A stretch of 64,000 nucleotides of DNA from Nemertoderma westbladi (lineage: Eukaryota; Xenacoelomorpha; Nemertodermatida; Nemertodermatidae): the NCBI GenBank assembly GCA_032718475.1, contig JAUCBJ010006261.1:1-64000 (forward strand), in the 5' to 3' direction. The notes under the pieces are model-generated. The model worked only from the letters and a program-made list of their open reading frames with translations, was not told the DNA's origin and made no database searches. Positions 10,772 to 22,118 of the stretch are shown piece by piece; the stretch's first letter is position 1; each line of letters starts with the position of its first letter. A program made the position numbers and the translations under genes.

Positions 10772-11196
10772 ACTCTTTTTACCTTTTAACTCTTTTTTTT
10801 TTCTGAACCCGTTTAGTAATAAAGTTTAATAAACTCAGAGCTGACGATAAATTTGATTTATATAAATTAATTAATTTTAACCAAGTTAAATTAATAATTT
10901 AAAATTATGATATGTAACATTACATATGTATCCTAATTTAAATAATCTAAATAATAATATTGATAGTGGTGCTATTAATATGAACGTGTCGGACGTGCAT
11001 AACCCGGCAAATGGGGGCCTGGTAGGCCACGTAGTTAGTAGGCAGGGAGTGGCAGGGTTGAGTCAACCCGTGGTGGGCCTGGTAGGCCACGCATTAGTAG
11101 AGAGAGAGGCGGGGGTGAATAGACCCAGCCACAGTAGAGACAGTGCGTCGACCAGAGAGGGGTGTAGAAGTGAAGTAAGAGAGAGTGAAGTAAGAT

Positions 11197-11967
11197 ATGG
11201 CGAGTGGGGGGGGGGGGGGGGCTACGGGCTCCCCACCACGGAAGATTAGTGGCGAGAGAGGGGGGGTAGAGAATGTCCAACAAGAGGGACACAGAAGTGT
11301 AGTAAGAGATAGTGAAGTTAGAAGTGGCGGGTGGGGGGGGGGGGGGGCTACGGGCGCCTCACCACGAGAGATTAGTAGCGAGTGGGGTCGAACTTCGGGA
11401 GATTGCCGTCGCCCCGGAGAAACGCACCGCATGCCAGGAGAGCGGTACAGGATGTACCGATACGAAGACGAGAGCAGGATAGGGGATCGAAGAGAAACTT
11501 CCCGACGGGATGTAGCTGCCAATCGAGAGTACGGTAGTCGCGGGGAGATTCGAGATTCGAGAGAATTAAACTTCGGTTCGGAAGGGCACATGCAGACTGC
11601 AGGACATACTGTAGGCCTTACTGCACATACTATTATAGGCCATGCTGGGAGAGATAGAATAGGCGATAGGGTAGCGCGGACGATGGGATTAAACCCGGAA
11701 GTCGCGGAGTACATACCGGTAGGTAGGCAAGAAGTGGGTAGGCCTATATCGGTACAGCAGCATGACTATAATACACAGGGACATAACATAAACCCGGTTG
11801 AGGGGGATATTGCAGATAGATGGATGGGCCCCAATATATTAACATCAGCCCCAGTACCAAACATAACACCGGTGGGGGGGGGGGGGGGGGGGCAGGGTGA
11901 CATTCCCCCATTACAAAATATCCGCAGTATAGACAACCAAGAACAAACAAATAGGGTGAGAACGTAG
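11197..11967 (+). CDS. Arg/Gly-rich hypothetical frame in LTR element 1
   Basis: An open frame of 256 codons starts and ends near poly-G tracts (11205-11220, 11333-11347, 11874-11892). It has Arg-rich segments (RDSEVRSG, RYRMYRYEDESRIGDRRE) and no recognisable domain. Part of the sequence (about 11180-11415) recurs in reverse in element 2 at 60248-60720, so it belongs to the family's internal region. Frame integrity depends on homopolymer length, so coding status is doubtful. Confidence 0.3.
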   Translation: MASGGGGGATGSPPRKISGERGGVENVQQEGHRSVVRDSEVRSGGWGGGGATGASPREISSEWGRTSGDCRRPGETHRMPGERYRMYRYEDESRIGDRRETSRRDVAANREYGSRGEIRDSRELNFGSEGHMQTAGHTVGLTAHTIIGHAGRDRIGDRVARTMGLNPEVAEYIPVGRQEVGRPISVQQHDYNTQGHNINPVEGDIADRWMGPNILTSAPVPNITPVGGGGGGQGDIPPLQNIRSIDNQEQTNRVRT

Positions 11968-12104
11968 GGAGGACAAGTAGGGTGAGCTAGAAGGGTAAGT
12001 AGAGAATAAGTAGGGCACGGGCGTGATGACGTGTTTGATGTAAGAGCAGGGTATGTTAATTAGAGTTAGTAGGAGTTAGCAGAGTAGAGGTAGTATAGTA
12101 GAGT

Positions 12105-12655
12105 GGTTGTGGGCACCGCAAGCGCCACGTAGATGGAGGTAGAGTTAGTAAGAGGGTACGTAGTACCGGTTGTGGTTGTGGGCACCGCAAACGCCACGTA
12201 GATGGAGGTAGAGTTAGTAAGAGGGTACGTAGTACCGGTTGTGGTTGTGGGCACCGCAAGCGCCACGTAGATGGAGGTAGAGTTAGTAAGAGGGTACGTA
12301 GTACTGGTTGTGGTTGTGGGCACCGCAAGCGCCACATAGATGGAGGTAGAGTTAGTAAGAGGGTACGTAGTACCGGTTGTGGTTGTGGGCACCGCAAGCG
12401 CCACGTAGATGGAGGTAGAGTTAGTAAGAGGGTACGTAGTACCGGTTTTGGTTGTGGGCACTGCAAGCGCCACGTAGATGGAGGTAGAGTTAGTAAGAGG
12501 GTATGTAGTACCGGTTGTGGTTGTGGGCACCGCAAGCACCACGTAGATGGAGGTAGAGTTAGTAAGAGGGTACATAGTACCGGTTGTGGTTGTGGGCACT
12601 GCAAGCTCCACGTAGATGGAGGTAGAGTTAGTAAGAGGGTACGTAGTACCGGTTA
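12105..12655. repeat. 69-bp minisatellite, about 8 copies
   Basis: The unit GGGCACCGCAAGCGCCACGT... recurs at 12111, 12180, 12249, 12318, 12387, 12456, 12525 and 12594, an exact 69-bp period with few substitutions. Because 69 is 23 codons, two minus-strand frames stay open through the whole array, one encoding a repeating 23-residue Thr/Ser/Tyr peptide (TTYPLTNSTSIYVALAVP). Confidence 0.92.
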
Positions 12656-12719
12656 GTAAGAGTTAGTAGTAGTCCACATAATTAACATACCCACTTTGCC
12701 GGCACTCAGAGCATCACGT

Positions 12720-13060
12720 GCAGGTAGGGGAGTTAGTGAGAGTAGTAAGAGGGTACGTAGTACCATTAGTTAGAGGTAGAGAGTCAGTAGAGTTAGTTAG
12801 AGGTAGAGAGTCAGTAGAGTTAGTTAGAGGTAGAGAGTCAGTAGAGTTAGTAGAGGTAGAGAGTCAGTAGAGTAAGTAGAGGTAGAAAGTTAGAGAGTTG
12901 GAGAGTTAGTAGAGGTAGAGAGTTAGTAGAAGTTAGAGAGTCAGTAGAGTTAGAGAGCTAGGGAGTTAGTAGAGCTAGTCAGTAGAGTTAGAGAGCTAGG
13001 GAGTTAGTAGAGCTAGTGGAGTAGAGTTAGTAGAGCTAGTTAGCAGAGTTAGTAGCACCT
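12720..13060. repeat. Short imperfect AGTTAGTAGAGGTAGAG repeats
   Basis: Irregular tandem copies of AGAGTCAGTAGAGTTAGT-type words; no coding signal. Confidence 0.8.
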
Positions 13061-13701
13061 CCAAACTACAGAAGGGCCTTCGGAGGTCTGGTAGACCACC
13101 CGGGGCTGGAGGGCGAGTCGGTGTAATACAACAGCCGGCATCTAGTAGACAGGGAGGTGGATACACATATCAGAGGTGGGAGAAGCCAGAAGCGGATAGA
13201 CTTGAGGGGAAGCGACTGGAAGAAGTCGCCAGGCGAGGAAGGCGGAGAGAGAGTAGTGAGTAGTAGGAATGAAACGCGTTATGTAGACGAGCTTATAATA
13301 TAATATATAATAACAATAATTATAATCTTACAATAATTATATAATATTCGTATATATATTATACAATGTACCGTAGTCAAGCGCAACCTTTTTCCAATTA
13401 GCTACTGGGACTGGGGACTGACTGACTAGGGCGACAGGACGGGACTTAGACGGCTCCCACTAACATGATGTACACATGTGTGGGACCCAATAAGTGTGTG
13501 GTCATTGAACAACAGGGCGGAGCTCAGGATTTATTGTGAAAGCTCGTATCCTGCGGGATAAGAATCGTGCAGATGGGCACTACCGGGATACGAGTAGGAG
13601 GGGCACTTGGTGGGACCACAGGCGTGGAGAGTGAGGAGTATGAGAGGAGTATGGGGAGGATGGATGCTATCTTCTCACCGGGAAGATAGCATGGGGGGGA
13701 G

Positions 13702-14301
13702 TGTGAGCGTATTCAATTCCGCTTCACCAAACCCCATAAAGTGGGAAAGAGGGCCTTTAAGCAATATTGGGAAGCACGAGGTTGATTGCCAATCAACCTC
13801 GTACCACCCCCAATAAGCGGGGACGACAAACCCCAAAGGGCCTCACACAATAGAGGTTAGAGGTCAAGGAGAGAGAGTAACAGCAGTGGGGGGGGGGGGG
13901 GGGGGAAACACTCCCACAAAGTTCAGGGCGAGAATTAGGTTACTAGCCAATGGGGGGACAGCAGGGCATCAGCAGAGTAATACGGCCACTGGTGCAATAT
14001 ATATATATTACCGGTATCTGTGTTATTTGCTCACTTTAGCTAGTCAGTGCAGTTAGGGTGGAACGGGAACTTCTATCACCATCCGATACCGCCACCACAT
14101 GCAATACTTATTACCGGTTTAGTTATTAGTCAGTAATCCTATACTCAATACTGTGCTCAGTTTACTTATTCAATATCATATGATATCATATGCATCAATC
14201 AAAGAACTTCAGAACTCTTAACGAACCTTTTCATATACACGGCGGGGACGCGTAGATCGAAAATCCAAACGGATAAATCGGGATCCGTAGATCCCGTCAC
14301 A
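13702..14301 (+). repeat. 3' LTR of element 1
   Basis: Copy of 8872-9454. It is preceded by a purine tract (ATGGGGGGGAG) that fits a polypurine tract, and a run of about 18 G lies at 13888-13905. It is followed by TSD GGTGT at 14302-14306. Confidence 0.9.
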
Positions 14302-14589
14302 GGTGTTAAAAGATTGGATGTTACGATATGGAATAAAACGAAATATTACACATTCGTGGGGCCTTCGCGCAGCACGAGGCCCAGTTATGAGATACAAATT
14401 AAAACTGAGCGACTGTATCACAAAATCAGTATTTGAGAAATTTACCCACACCACCAATAAATTAAAGAAAGGGGTACAGTACGTGTTCATCCCTTTTAAT
14501 CTGCCCCCCCCCTTCCCACCCACCAACACATAACCGCGACATCTACCACCCACGGAAGGGTAGCACGAACTTATTTCCAATCGCACGTT

Positions 14590-15060
14590 CAATATGCAAA
14601 GCCAGGTGGTTTATAGGAATATAATAAACGCAGTACTCGTTTTCATTATAAGCCTCGTTGCGTTCGTCCTGTTTTGAATTTAAATATATTTCTTAAACGC
14701 AGGCTAGAATGATCTTTATAATAATAATAACTAGGGATGCGATCAATGTGTGAAGCAGGGTGGTTTATATAATAAAAATATAGTCAATGCAGTACTCCTC
14801 TTCTTTATAAGCCTCGTTGTGCTCGTCCTGTTTTGTATTTAAATATATTTCCTAAACGCAGACTGACGATCTTTATAACTACCGATGCGTTATCAATAGG
14901 CGCAGCCAGGTATGGTTTATAGGAATATAGTCTACGCAGTACTCGTCTTCATTATATGCCTCGTTGCGCTCGTTGCTCGCCCTGTGTTGTCATAAAATAT
15001 TTTTCCTAAACGCAGACTGACGACCTTTATACAGTTATAACTATGCGAAGTTTCGAAACT
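14590..15060. repeat. Imperfect ~150-156-bp tandem repeat, 3 copies
   Basis: Units starting near 14597, 14753 and 14903 share AGCCAGG..GGTTTATA, CGCAGTACTCGT, AAGCCTCGTTG and TAAATATATTTC words. No reading frame is conserved. Confidence 0.75.
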
Positions 15061-15176
15061 GTGCGAGTAACTGCTGATACATCTATGTGGAGATGTGTGA
15101 TACAACGCCAACGCATTGTATGCCGATGTAGTAATATGGGGATTTAAATAATATTTAAATCAATGTACACTCTTAA

Positions 15177-16680
15177 CCCTATTAAACCCGGGGGGGGGGG
15201 GGGTCAATATGACCCCCCCCCCGTGGTTTTTTTATTATAATTCTGAAACAAACGCAGTTGGGAATCTGAAATTTTATGACTTTTCCTAAAAATCTATTGT
15301 CTTCCTGGTAGTGAAAACCGTTTTCAAAAATATTGGGTACTTTTCGAGTTATAGCACCATTTTTTAACCTTACTTTTGGCACTTTTTTTGAGACGTTTTT
15401 TGAAAATTACATTTCATTAAATATGAATTGTAACATCTCTATTTTTTATTTACACCGGTTTTTTGGTGTTAGAAATTTGATGGAATTCATATAAATTGAT
15501 TTAGAAATTTCAAACTTGTTTTTTTCGGTGGGTGCCAAATTTTGGTGAAAGCACCAATTTTTGAAATAAGTCAATTTTGTAAATTGATCGTTTGAAACTT
15601 GTTTTTTTACGCAATTGGGGTTTTTTGAGTTTCTGGATTCGATGAAATATATACGAGTTGCACCAAGCGTATCAAACTTGTATTTTTCGGTGCTGTGTGC
15701 AAATTTTGGTGCTAGCACGAAATTTTGAAAATCCATTCAATAGATAAAATTGCTTGTGACAATTTATTTCTTGCGTTTTAGAAGTTTATGGCTGTTCTGA
15801 ATTCAATGGAAAATATAATTATCGAACTAGACATCTCAAACTTGTATTTTTCGGATGTGGGTGCAAAATGTGGTGCTAGCACAAAATTTTGAAAACCATC
15901 AAATATATAAATTGATTGTGTCACCTTGTTTCTTGCGTTATACGGGTTTGTGATGGTTCTAAATTCAATGGAATCAGTAAAAATTTCATAAGAGTTCTCA
16001 AACTTGTATTTTTCGCCGGTGGGTGAAAATTGTTGTGCCAGCACCAAATTTTGGAAAATATGCAAATTGATAAGTAGATAGTATCACCTTGTTTCTTGCG
16101 TTATACGTGTTTATGAGGGTCCTGAATCCGATGAAATCAATAAAAACAGCACTGGACATCGCAAACTTGTACTTTTTGGTGATGGGTATGAAATTTGGTG
16201 CTAGCACCAAAATTTGACAAATTACGCCGAAAAATACAAGTAGCAATGATCTGGCATATTAGAAATGTATTCCATTAGAATCAGCGCCCTCGAAAACCTG
16301 AAAATGTGAATTTATAGCATCGTATAAGTTAATTAAAAATTTTGTGTTCTAACTGAAAAGTGCTGGTTACTTGTTTTTTTCATTTTTTTTCCTACGCAGA
16401 GAGGACTAAACAGCCATTTATAGTAATCATATCATTTTTTAATATTTTCCAATGTATTTTGCACCCAAGAAAACCTGTATTGAAAAATAATTAACCGAAA
16501 ATGTAACTTTCAAATTTGGTAAAAATTGTGCACTACTTGTAATTTTGGTGCTGCAATATAACCACACCAGTACATTTTTTCGAAAATTTTTTTCTGCGGT
16601 CGAATCCAGACAAGTGATACCTACGTACAAACAAAAAATCAGACGTTTTCGTAAATATTTGTAGATTTTAGAGGTGCCGG
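15177..16680. mobile_element. piggyBac-like non-autonomous element, copy 1 (right end lost)
   Basis: It begins at a TTAA (15173-15176) followed by CCCTATTAAACCC and a poly-G/TCAATATGAC hairpin. Its body contains five or six degenerate tandem units of about 163 bp (marked by CAAACTTGTATTTTTCGG at 15511, 15673, 15837, 15999 and 16162). The right end seen in copy 2 is missing. Minus-strand frames of 80-96 codons in it are by-products of the repeats. Confidence 0.6.
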
Positions 16681-17500
16681 TGCCGTTGGTCGTACCAATA
16701 TATAGTCTTTAATTAACATATTTAACCGTTAACAAGAGTAGAAACCGCAAACAAAGAAATTCATTTTCTTCCGTCGCTGACAAGAGCGTAGAAATGTGGT
16801 ATGCCTATAGTGCTGCTCAGTACCGGTAGCGTACCGGTAGTTCTGTAGTTGGCAGTTGCTACCAGTCCGGTTCTACAGTCTGACAGTAGTAGGGCGGTAC
16901 GGCGCCAACGGACCCTCTAATCGAATTCAGGACCGCAGTCCAGCACTCCGGAGTCCACACTGCCAGACTGCAGTGCATAGCACAGTAGCATGGCTAATTA
17001 GGGCCTACAGAATTAGGCTTGTTCTGTCTGCCTGTACCAGTATACGTGATCTATAATCACTGCACCGGTATCGCGGTACCAGTCAGCCAGTACCGTAAAA
17101 CACCGAATACAGTATGGTATTGCAGTATTGCTGTATTGTCTCATTGCAGGATTCCTGATTCAGGGATTGACATTGAGTATAGTACCGGTACAGGCAGACA
17201 GGCCACAATGGTATTACTGCAGTACTGTAATTTCGTAATTTGCTAGAAACCCAGCTGATTTAGTCTCCTAGCAACCTGCTGATGTCAAGCGTTATAATTT
17301 TGGATAAATAAATGTATTATAACTGTAAGACAGTTTCACTGGTGCTGCACGAAGGCCCCAAGCAAATTCAACTTGGAAAATTTCTAAACTTTTGACAGAC
17401 TATTTGTGTACCAAGTTTGGTTACATTTCATCGAGGATTGATCGAGTTATTAACGTTCAAAATTGAACAGCGCAAAAAAAGCGACAGAACGACAGAACGA
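16681..17500. other. No gene seen
   Basis: Unique sequence with many TACCGGTA and CAGTAC words. I see no coding region, repeat array or RNA gene. Confidence 0.45.
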
Positions 17501-17668
17501 CAGGTTGATTAATGGTACCCTTACGCTAAGGCTCACTCACTTCGTGGCTCGCCCCACAGGTTGATTAATGGTACCACTACGCTAAGGCTCACTCACTTCG
17601 TGGCTCGCCCCACAGGTTGATTAATGGTACCACTACGCTAAGGCTCACTCACTTCGTGGCTCGCCCCA
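17501..17668. repeat. 56-bp tandem repeat, 3 copies
   Basis: Units begin CAGGTTGATTAATGGTACC at 17501, 17557 and 17613 and are almost identical. Part of the unit (CTAAGGCTC...GGCTCGCC) resembles, in reverse, a sequence at about 825-860. Confidence 0.9.
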
Positions 17669-17784
17669 CAATAATCATTTTCTTCTTTTTCGTGAAGCAA
17701 TGATTCAAATTTCCAATGCCCTGCTGCTGTACATTCAATATAGAAGAAATGTAGAATTCTCAGCTCTTAACAAGTACATTTGTT

Positions 17785-17955
17785 GGGTGAATTCTTAGCC
17801 CGCGAGTATTCTTAGCTCGCGAGTTAGTAAAGGAGCAGGTTAGCAAAGGAGCAGGTATCAGAGGAGTATTGGGGGAACCAAAACAATAAACGTTATTGTT
17901 TCGCGCGCTAAGAATACCCACGGGCTAAGAATACTCGCATGCTAAGAATTGGGGA
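17785..17955. mobile_element. Foldback (inverted-repeat) element
   Basis: Left arm AATTCTTAGCCCGCGAGTAT and right arm made of GGGCTAAGAATACTCGCATG-type sequence are inverted copies about 45 bp long, built from repeated ATTCTTAGCYCGCGAG words. No coding content. Confidence 0.6.
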
Positions 17956-18203
17956 GATAAGAGATAAGAGATAAGAATTAGATTTTAAATCTGTTTAACA
18001 TTATTGTAATGTTAGGAGAGACTTTTGGCGTTTAAATGTAAAAAATTAAATAAAGTATATGTTTTAAGTTTCACTCTCAACATCATCTAATTGAATATCA
18101 GGAATATCAATAATTTTTTGGGTTTCCAGTCTTTTGGACAATTATTATATTATTATAAACTAAATTAGAATGAAGGAGTTGAAATAGTTATTTAAATACT
18201 TAC

Positions 18204-18326
18204 CAGTGCAAGATACACCATTTCCCAAATAGCCGTAATTGCAAGCACAGCTGAATCCACCAACAGTATTTGTGCAGCTAGCATCAATGTGGCAATTATC
18301 AGTATCGGTATCACATTCATCAATAT
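18204..18326 (-). CDS. Calcium-binding EGF-like domain exon
   Basis: The exon is 123 bp and phase 1-1, lying between acceptor CTTTAG and donor GTAAGTAT on the minus strand. It encodes DIDECDTDTDNCHIDASC, then GGFSCACNYGYLGNGVSC. The opening DIDEC and the Tyr between cysteines 5 and 6 are the calcium-binding EGF signature. Adjacent EGF exons lie about 9.5 kb downstream at 8598-8711 and 7045-7158, with an LTR element in the intron. The product is probably an extracellular matrix or receptor protein with EGF repeats, but no gene can be named. Confidence 0.85.
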
Positions 18327-18825
18327 CTAAAGCATAAAATAGTACCAATAATTTGTGAGTGAATAATACCAAACCAATAAAGAGCGTAGTTAAGGGAGTA
18401 CCAACAGTGGATGTAATACTGGCTAGCCACTGAGTTACTGTGTGGTATGACAAGTGTGTCAGAGTAATGATGAACAAACAAACAGTGAGAAAGCAATATG
18501 AGAGTACAAAACACATTAATTACTGCATATTAGTTGAAGCCAAATGGGTGCAATATTTATAGATTGTGGTTATTGTAAAATAGGAAAGTATAGTAGGTAT
18601 ACGGTAATCATTGTTGTACAAACAAAGGGGACAATATTGCTTGGGAGTTGGCAAGACATTCACAGTCAGGATGAGTATCTATTAATGGTACTATTTGGTG
18701 TATTTAACATGTCGATATTGGATGCGGAGTTTCATTCTTGAGTGTGATTCTGTATCAAGTATCACCCCTCTTTCATTACATTGCTCTGCTATTTAAGCTA
18801 TGACATTTGTTTATTGGTGTATACC
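18327..18825. other. Intron sequence, no other feature seen
   Basis: About 500 bp upstream (in transcript sense) of the cbEGF exon. I see no exon with splice sites or repeat structure here. Confidence 0.4.
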
Positions 18826-20347
18826 CGTGGTTTTTTTATTATAATTCTGATACAAACGCAGTTGGGAATCTGAAATTTTACGAATTTTCATAAAAATCTA
18901 TTGTCTTCCTAGTAGTGAAAACCGTTTTCAAAAATATTGGGTAGTTTTCGAGTTATTGAACCATTTTTTAACCCTACTTTTGGCACTTTTTTTTGAGACG
19001 TTTTTTGAAAATTACATTTCATTAAATATGAATTGTAACATCTCCATTTTTGATTTACACCGGTTTTTTGGTGTTAGCAATTGGATGGAATTCATATAAA
19101 TTGATTTAGAAATTTCAAACTTGAATTTTTCGGCGGGTGCCAAATTTTGGTGCCAGCACCAAATTTTGAAATATGTCAATTTTGAAAATTGATTGTTTGA
19201 AACTTGTTTTTTACGCAATTGGGGTTTTTTGGGGTTCTCGTTTCGATGAAATATATACGATTTCACCAAGCGTATCAAACTAGTATTTTTCGGTGCTGTG
19301 TGCAATTTTTGGTGCTAGCACGAAATTTTGAAAATCCATTCAATAGATAAAATTGCTTGTGACATTTTATTTCTTGCGTTTTCGAGGTTTATGGCTGTTC
19401 TGAATTCAATGGAATATATAATTATCGAACTAGACATCTCAAAGTTGTATTTTTCGGATGTGGGTGCAAAATGTGGTGCTAGCACCAAATTTTGAAAACC
19501 ATCAAGTATATCAATTGATTGTGTCACCTTGTTTCTTGCGTTATACGGGTTTGTGAGGGTTTTGAATTCAATGGAATCAGTAAAAATTTCATAAGAGTTT
19601 TCAAACTTGTATTTTTCGCCGGTGGGTGAAAATTGTTGGGCCAGCACCAAATTTTGGAAAATAAGCAAATTGATCAGTAGATAGTATCATCTTGTTTCTT
19701 GCGTTATACGGGTTTATGAAGGTCCTGAATCCGATGGAATCAATAAAAACAGCACTGGACATCGCAAACTTGTACTTTTTTGTGATGGGTACGAAATTTG
19801 GTGCTAGCACCAAGATTTGCCAAATTACGCCGAAAAATACAAGTATCAATAATTTGGCATATTAGAAATGTATTCCATTAGAATCAGCGCCCTAGAAAAC
19901 CTATAAATGTGAATTTATAGCATCGTATAAGTGAATTAAAAATTTTGTGTTCTAACTGAAAAGTGCTGGTTATTTGTTTTTTTCATTTTTTTCCTACGCA
20001 GAGAGGACTAAACAGCCATTTATAGTAATCATATCATTTTTTAATATTTTCCAATGTATTTTGCACCCCAGAAAACCTGTATTGAAAACTAATTAGCCGA
20101 AAATGTAACTTTCAAATTTGGTGAAAATTGTGCACTACTTGTAATTTTGGTGCTGCAATATAACCACTCCAATACATTTTTTCGAAAATTTTTTTTTTCG
20201 GTCGGATCCAGACAAGTGATACCTACGTACAAACAAAAAATCAGACGTTTTCGTAAATATTTGTAGATTTTAGAGGGGGGGGGGGGGGGGTCAATATGAC
20301 ACCCTCCCGGTATTTGCACAACATTTTATAGCCCGGTACTAATAGGG
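18826..20347. mobile_element. piggyBac-like non-autonomous element, copy 2 (left end lost)
   Basis: Direct-orientation copy of 15222-16680, about 90-95 percent identical by eye. It ends with a poly-G/TCAATATGAC segment and GGTACTAATAGGG just before TTAA (20348-20351), an inverted match to the left end at 15177 (CCCTATTA). TTAA plus CCC...GGG ends are the hallmark of piggyBac target sites, but no transposase is present. Confidence 0.6.
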
Positions 20348-20351
20348 TTAA

Positions 20352-20440
20352 AGGACACTGGCTTTGAAGATGCGGATGATCTAGCAAATGTCATGTGTGA
20401 TAGGGAGTTGTAGCGGCGCAATTTTGTCGATATATTTTGT
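20352..20440 (+). mobile_element. Short non-LTR retrotransposon 3' fragment
   Basis: AGGACACTGGCTTTGAAGAT and the bases after it match 53156-53240 at the 3' end of the non-LTR RT in the BEL element, with an internal stop. It is a small dead fragment between two piggyBac-like copies. Confidence 0.7.
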
Positions 20441-20730
20441 CGAATATTTTCCAATGTATTTTGCGCCCCAGAAAACCTGTATTGAAAAACAATTAGCCGA
20501 AAAATGTAACTTTCAAATTTTGTGAAAATTGTGCACTACTTGTAATTTTGGTGCAGCAATATAACCACCCCGGTAGATTTTTTCGAAATTTTTTTTTCGG
20601 TCGTATCCAGACTACTGATACCTACGTACGTTTTCGTAAAAATTTGTAGATTTTAGAGGGGGGGGGGGGGGGGGGGGGGTGGTCAATATGACTCCCTCCC
20701 GGTATTTGTACAACATTTTATAGTCTACCC
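20440..20730. mobile_element. piggyBac-like element, partial copy 3 (right end)
   Basis: Third copy of the right-hand ~290 bp of the 15177/18826 element, including a poly-G tract at 20658-20679 and CCCTCCCGGTATTTG. The last ~20 bp before the TTAA site have diverged. Confidence 0.65.
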
Positions 20731-20738
20731 ATTTACTA

Positions 20739-20931
20739 CCCGGACAATTGCGACCTGGACAATACGACCCAGACAATTGCGACCTGGACAATACGACCCA
20801 GACAATTGCGACCCAGTCAATTGCGACCCATCAATTTCTTCTAAAATCATGGGTCGCAATTGACCAGGTCGCAATTGTCCTGGTCGCAATTTTCCGGGTC
20901 GCAATTGTCCAGTTCGCAATTGTCCTAACAT
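20739..20931. mobile_element. Foldback element of GGACAATTGCGACC units
   Basis: Five or so head-to-tail copies of a 14-mer like GACAATTGCGACC on the left are mirrored by inverted copies (GGTCGCAATTGTCC) on the right, around a ~30-bp centre (ATCAATTTCTTCTAAAATCA). The whole stretch can fold into one long hairpin. Confidence 0.8.
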
Positions 20932-21550
20932 CGCTGAGCGACCCTACCCTGCAAGGGGTAGACAAACTACCTGTTCCCGGGCACCAGCAGGAGGTCTGTA
21001 ATAGTGGGCGGCTGTGGTGCGCAGTTGTGATTCGACCTCCGCTTCCCAGAGACTCTTGAATCATCATCATCAATGGAGCTCGAACGAGCTCGTGTATTAT
21101 TCGCATAATGGGATACCACAATATTTAATTATAAAATCATTGCACCAGTGAACGTTTGTTTGTAATTTTTGTTTTGTTCTGATGTAATATGGTTTTAGGG
21201 GGTGCGTTATTCGTTTTATGTTCTGTTCAAAAAAAAAGGAGAGAAAGCAGTAGCATAGCTAGTTTTGCCTCTTACCTTCTTTTTCTCAGAGAATCGTGAT
21301 GTGGTACACCGGTTGGGTTATTATGGTGATGTCGGCCAGTGATCCTGAGTATATTCTGCGATGCCATATATCAGCGCAATTTTTCTAATAATAGTAACTG
21401 TATTGTAATGTGCCGAAATTTCAGTTTTAAATTTTATTTTAAGTTTATTTTTCTAATAATAGTAACTGTATTGTATTGTGCCGAAATTGCAATTTTAATT
21501 TTATTTTAAATTTCGTTTACGGTGTAAATAAAAAAAAAAGAAAAAAAAAA
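20932..21550 (+). other. Probable 3' end of a non-LTR element
   Basis: A short open stretch up to a stop near 21059 is followed by ATCATCATC, a ~60-bp tandem duplication (21386-21510, TTTCTAATAATAGTAACTGTA) and an A-rich tail (21530-21550). This looks like the C-terminus, 3' UTR and tail of a retroelement, but no RT domain is present to prove it. Confidence 0.3.
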
Positions 21551-21688
21551 TGTTAGTTCATATATTATTTAGTCATGATGCAAATAGCGTTGACGATGAC
21601 GATGGAGTGATAGCATTACGAAGTTACGAAATTTAGGATAATTTTTATTTATTTTATAATTTAATAGTGATACGCAACTATATTGGAA

Positions 21689-21985
21689 TTAAAGTTCACT
21701 TAACATATGAAGTTTTAATTTTCTAGCTAGTGTGTTTTTTGATTTGCACATTTTAAATTCTGTTTTTAGTGAGTTCCATATGATTGCACCGCTGTATTTT
21801 AGAGAGTTTTGGGTTGATATTAGTCTGGTACGTGGAATAAAGTAGTTTTTGGATGTAGTGGATCGAGTTGTATAATTGTGGATATCTGAAGTTTGTGTAA
21901 ATAGGGCCGTTATAAATTGCTTTTTTTTGTTATTGTAAATGTCCCACATAAGTTTTGTTACTTCTAGGTTATAGATTTTCGATAG
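21689..21985 (-). pseudogene. Non-LTR retrotransposon RT C-terminal fragment
   Basis: The minus-strand frame has the usual tail of non-LTR reverse transcriptase ORF2 proteins: a HNYTTRSTTSKNYFIPRTRL segment, then SLKYSGAIIWNSL. The catalytic RT core is absent, so it is a 5'-truncated copy. Clade cannot be assigned from this part. Confidence 0.65.
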
Positions 21986-22045
21986 GCAAGATATTAAGGC
22001 TCCATCAGTGGAGTGAGTCTACCTCCTATAAGTCAAGATTGACTA

Positions 22046-22050
22046 GTATC
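22046..22050. repeat. 5-bp TSD (left) of LTR element 2
   Basis: GTATC, matching GTATC at 62655-62659 just outside the far LTR. Confidence 0.85.
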
Positions 22051-22118
22051 TGTGACGGGATCAGAGATCCCGACCGGGTAGGTTGTTCGTACGCGTCACC
22101 GCAGGCTGGGATGTTGTC
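22051..22118 (-). repeat. 3' LTR of element 2, distal part
   Basis: TGTGACGGGATC...ACGCGTCACC matches 62000-62050. It is cut off by the Polinton at about 22119. Confidence 0.85.

Larger units (their letters stand above)
8872..14301 (+). mobile_element. LTR retrotransposon 1 (non-autonomous, gag-like only)
   Basis: Two LTRs (583 and 600 bp, TG...CA, matching TSD GGTGT) flank a 4.2-kb interior. The interior has gag-like reading frames, several poly-G tracts, Asn-rich low-complexity sequence and minisatellites. I found no protease, reverse transcriptase, RNase H or integrase motif, so it would depend on a related autonomous element. The LTRs differ at few sites apart from the G-run length, suggesting recent insertion. 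A second element of this family, minus strand, spans 22051-62654. Confidence 0.88.

Noticed and set aside
12056-12611. Antisense reading frames of ~181 codons as genes
   Set aside because: They exist only because the minisatellite period is 69 bp; there is no start context, domain or conservation evidence.
12105-12655. CRISPR-like array
   Set aside because: The units are contiguous with no variable spacers, in eukaryotic transposon DNA.
15182-16246. Minus-strand frames with repeated VLAPxFxPxxxKYKFE peptides
   Set aside because: They follow the ~163-bp tandem units of a non-coding MITE, and the period is not a codon multiple so no frame persists.
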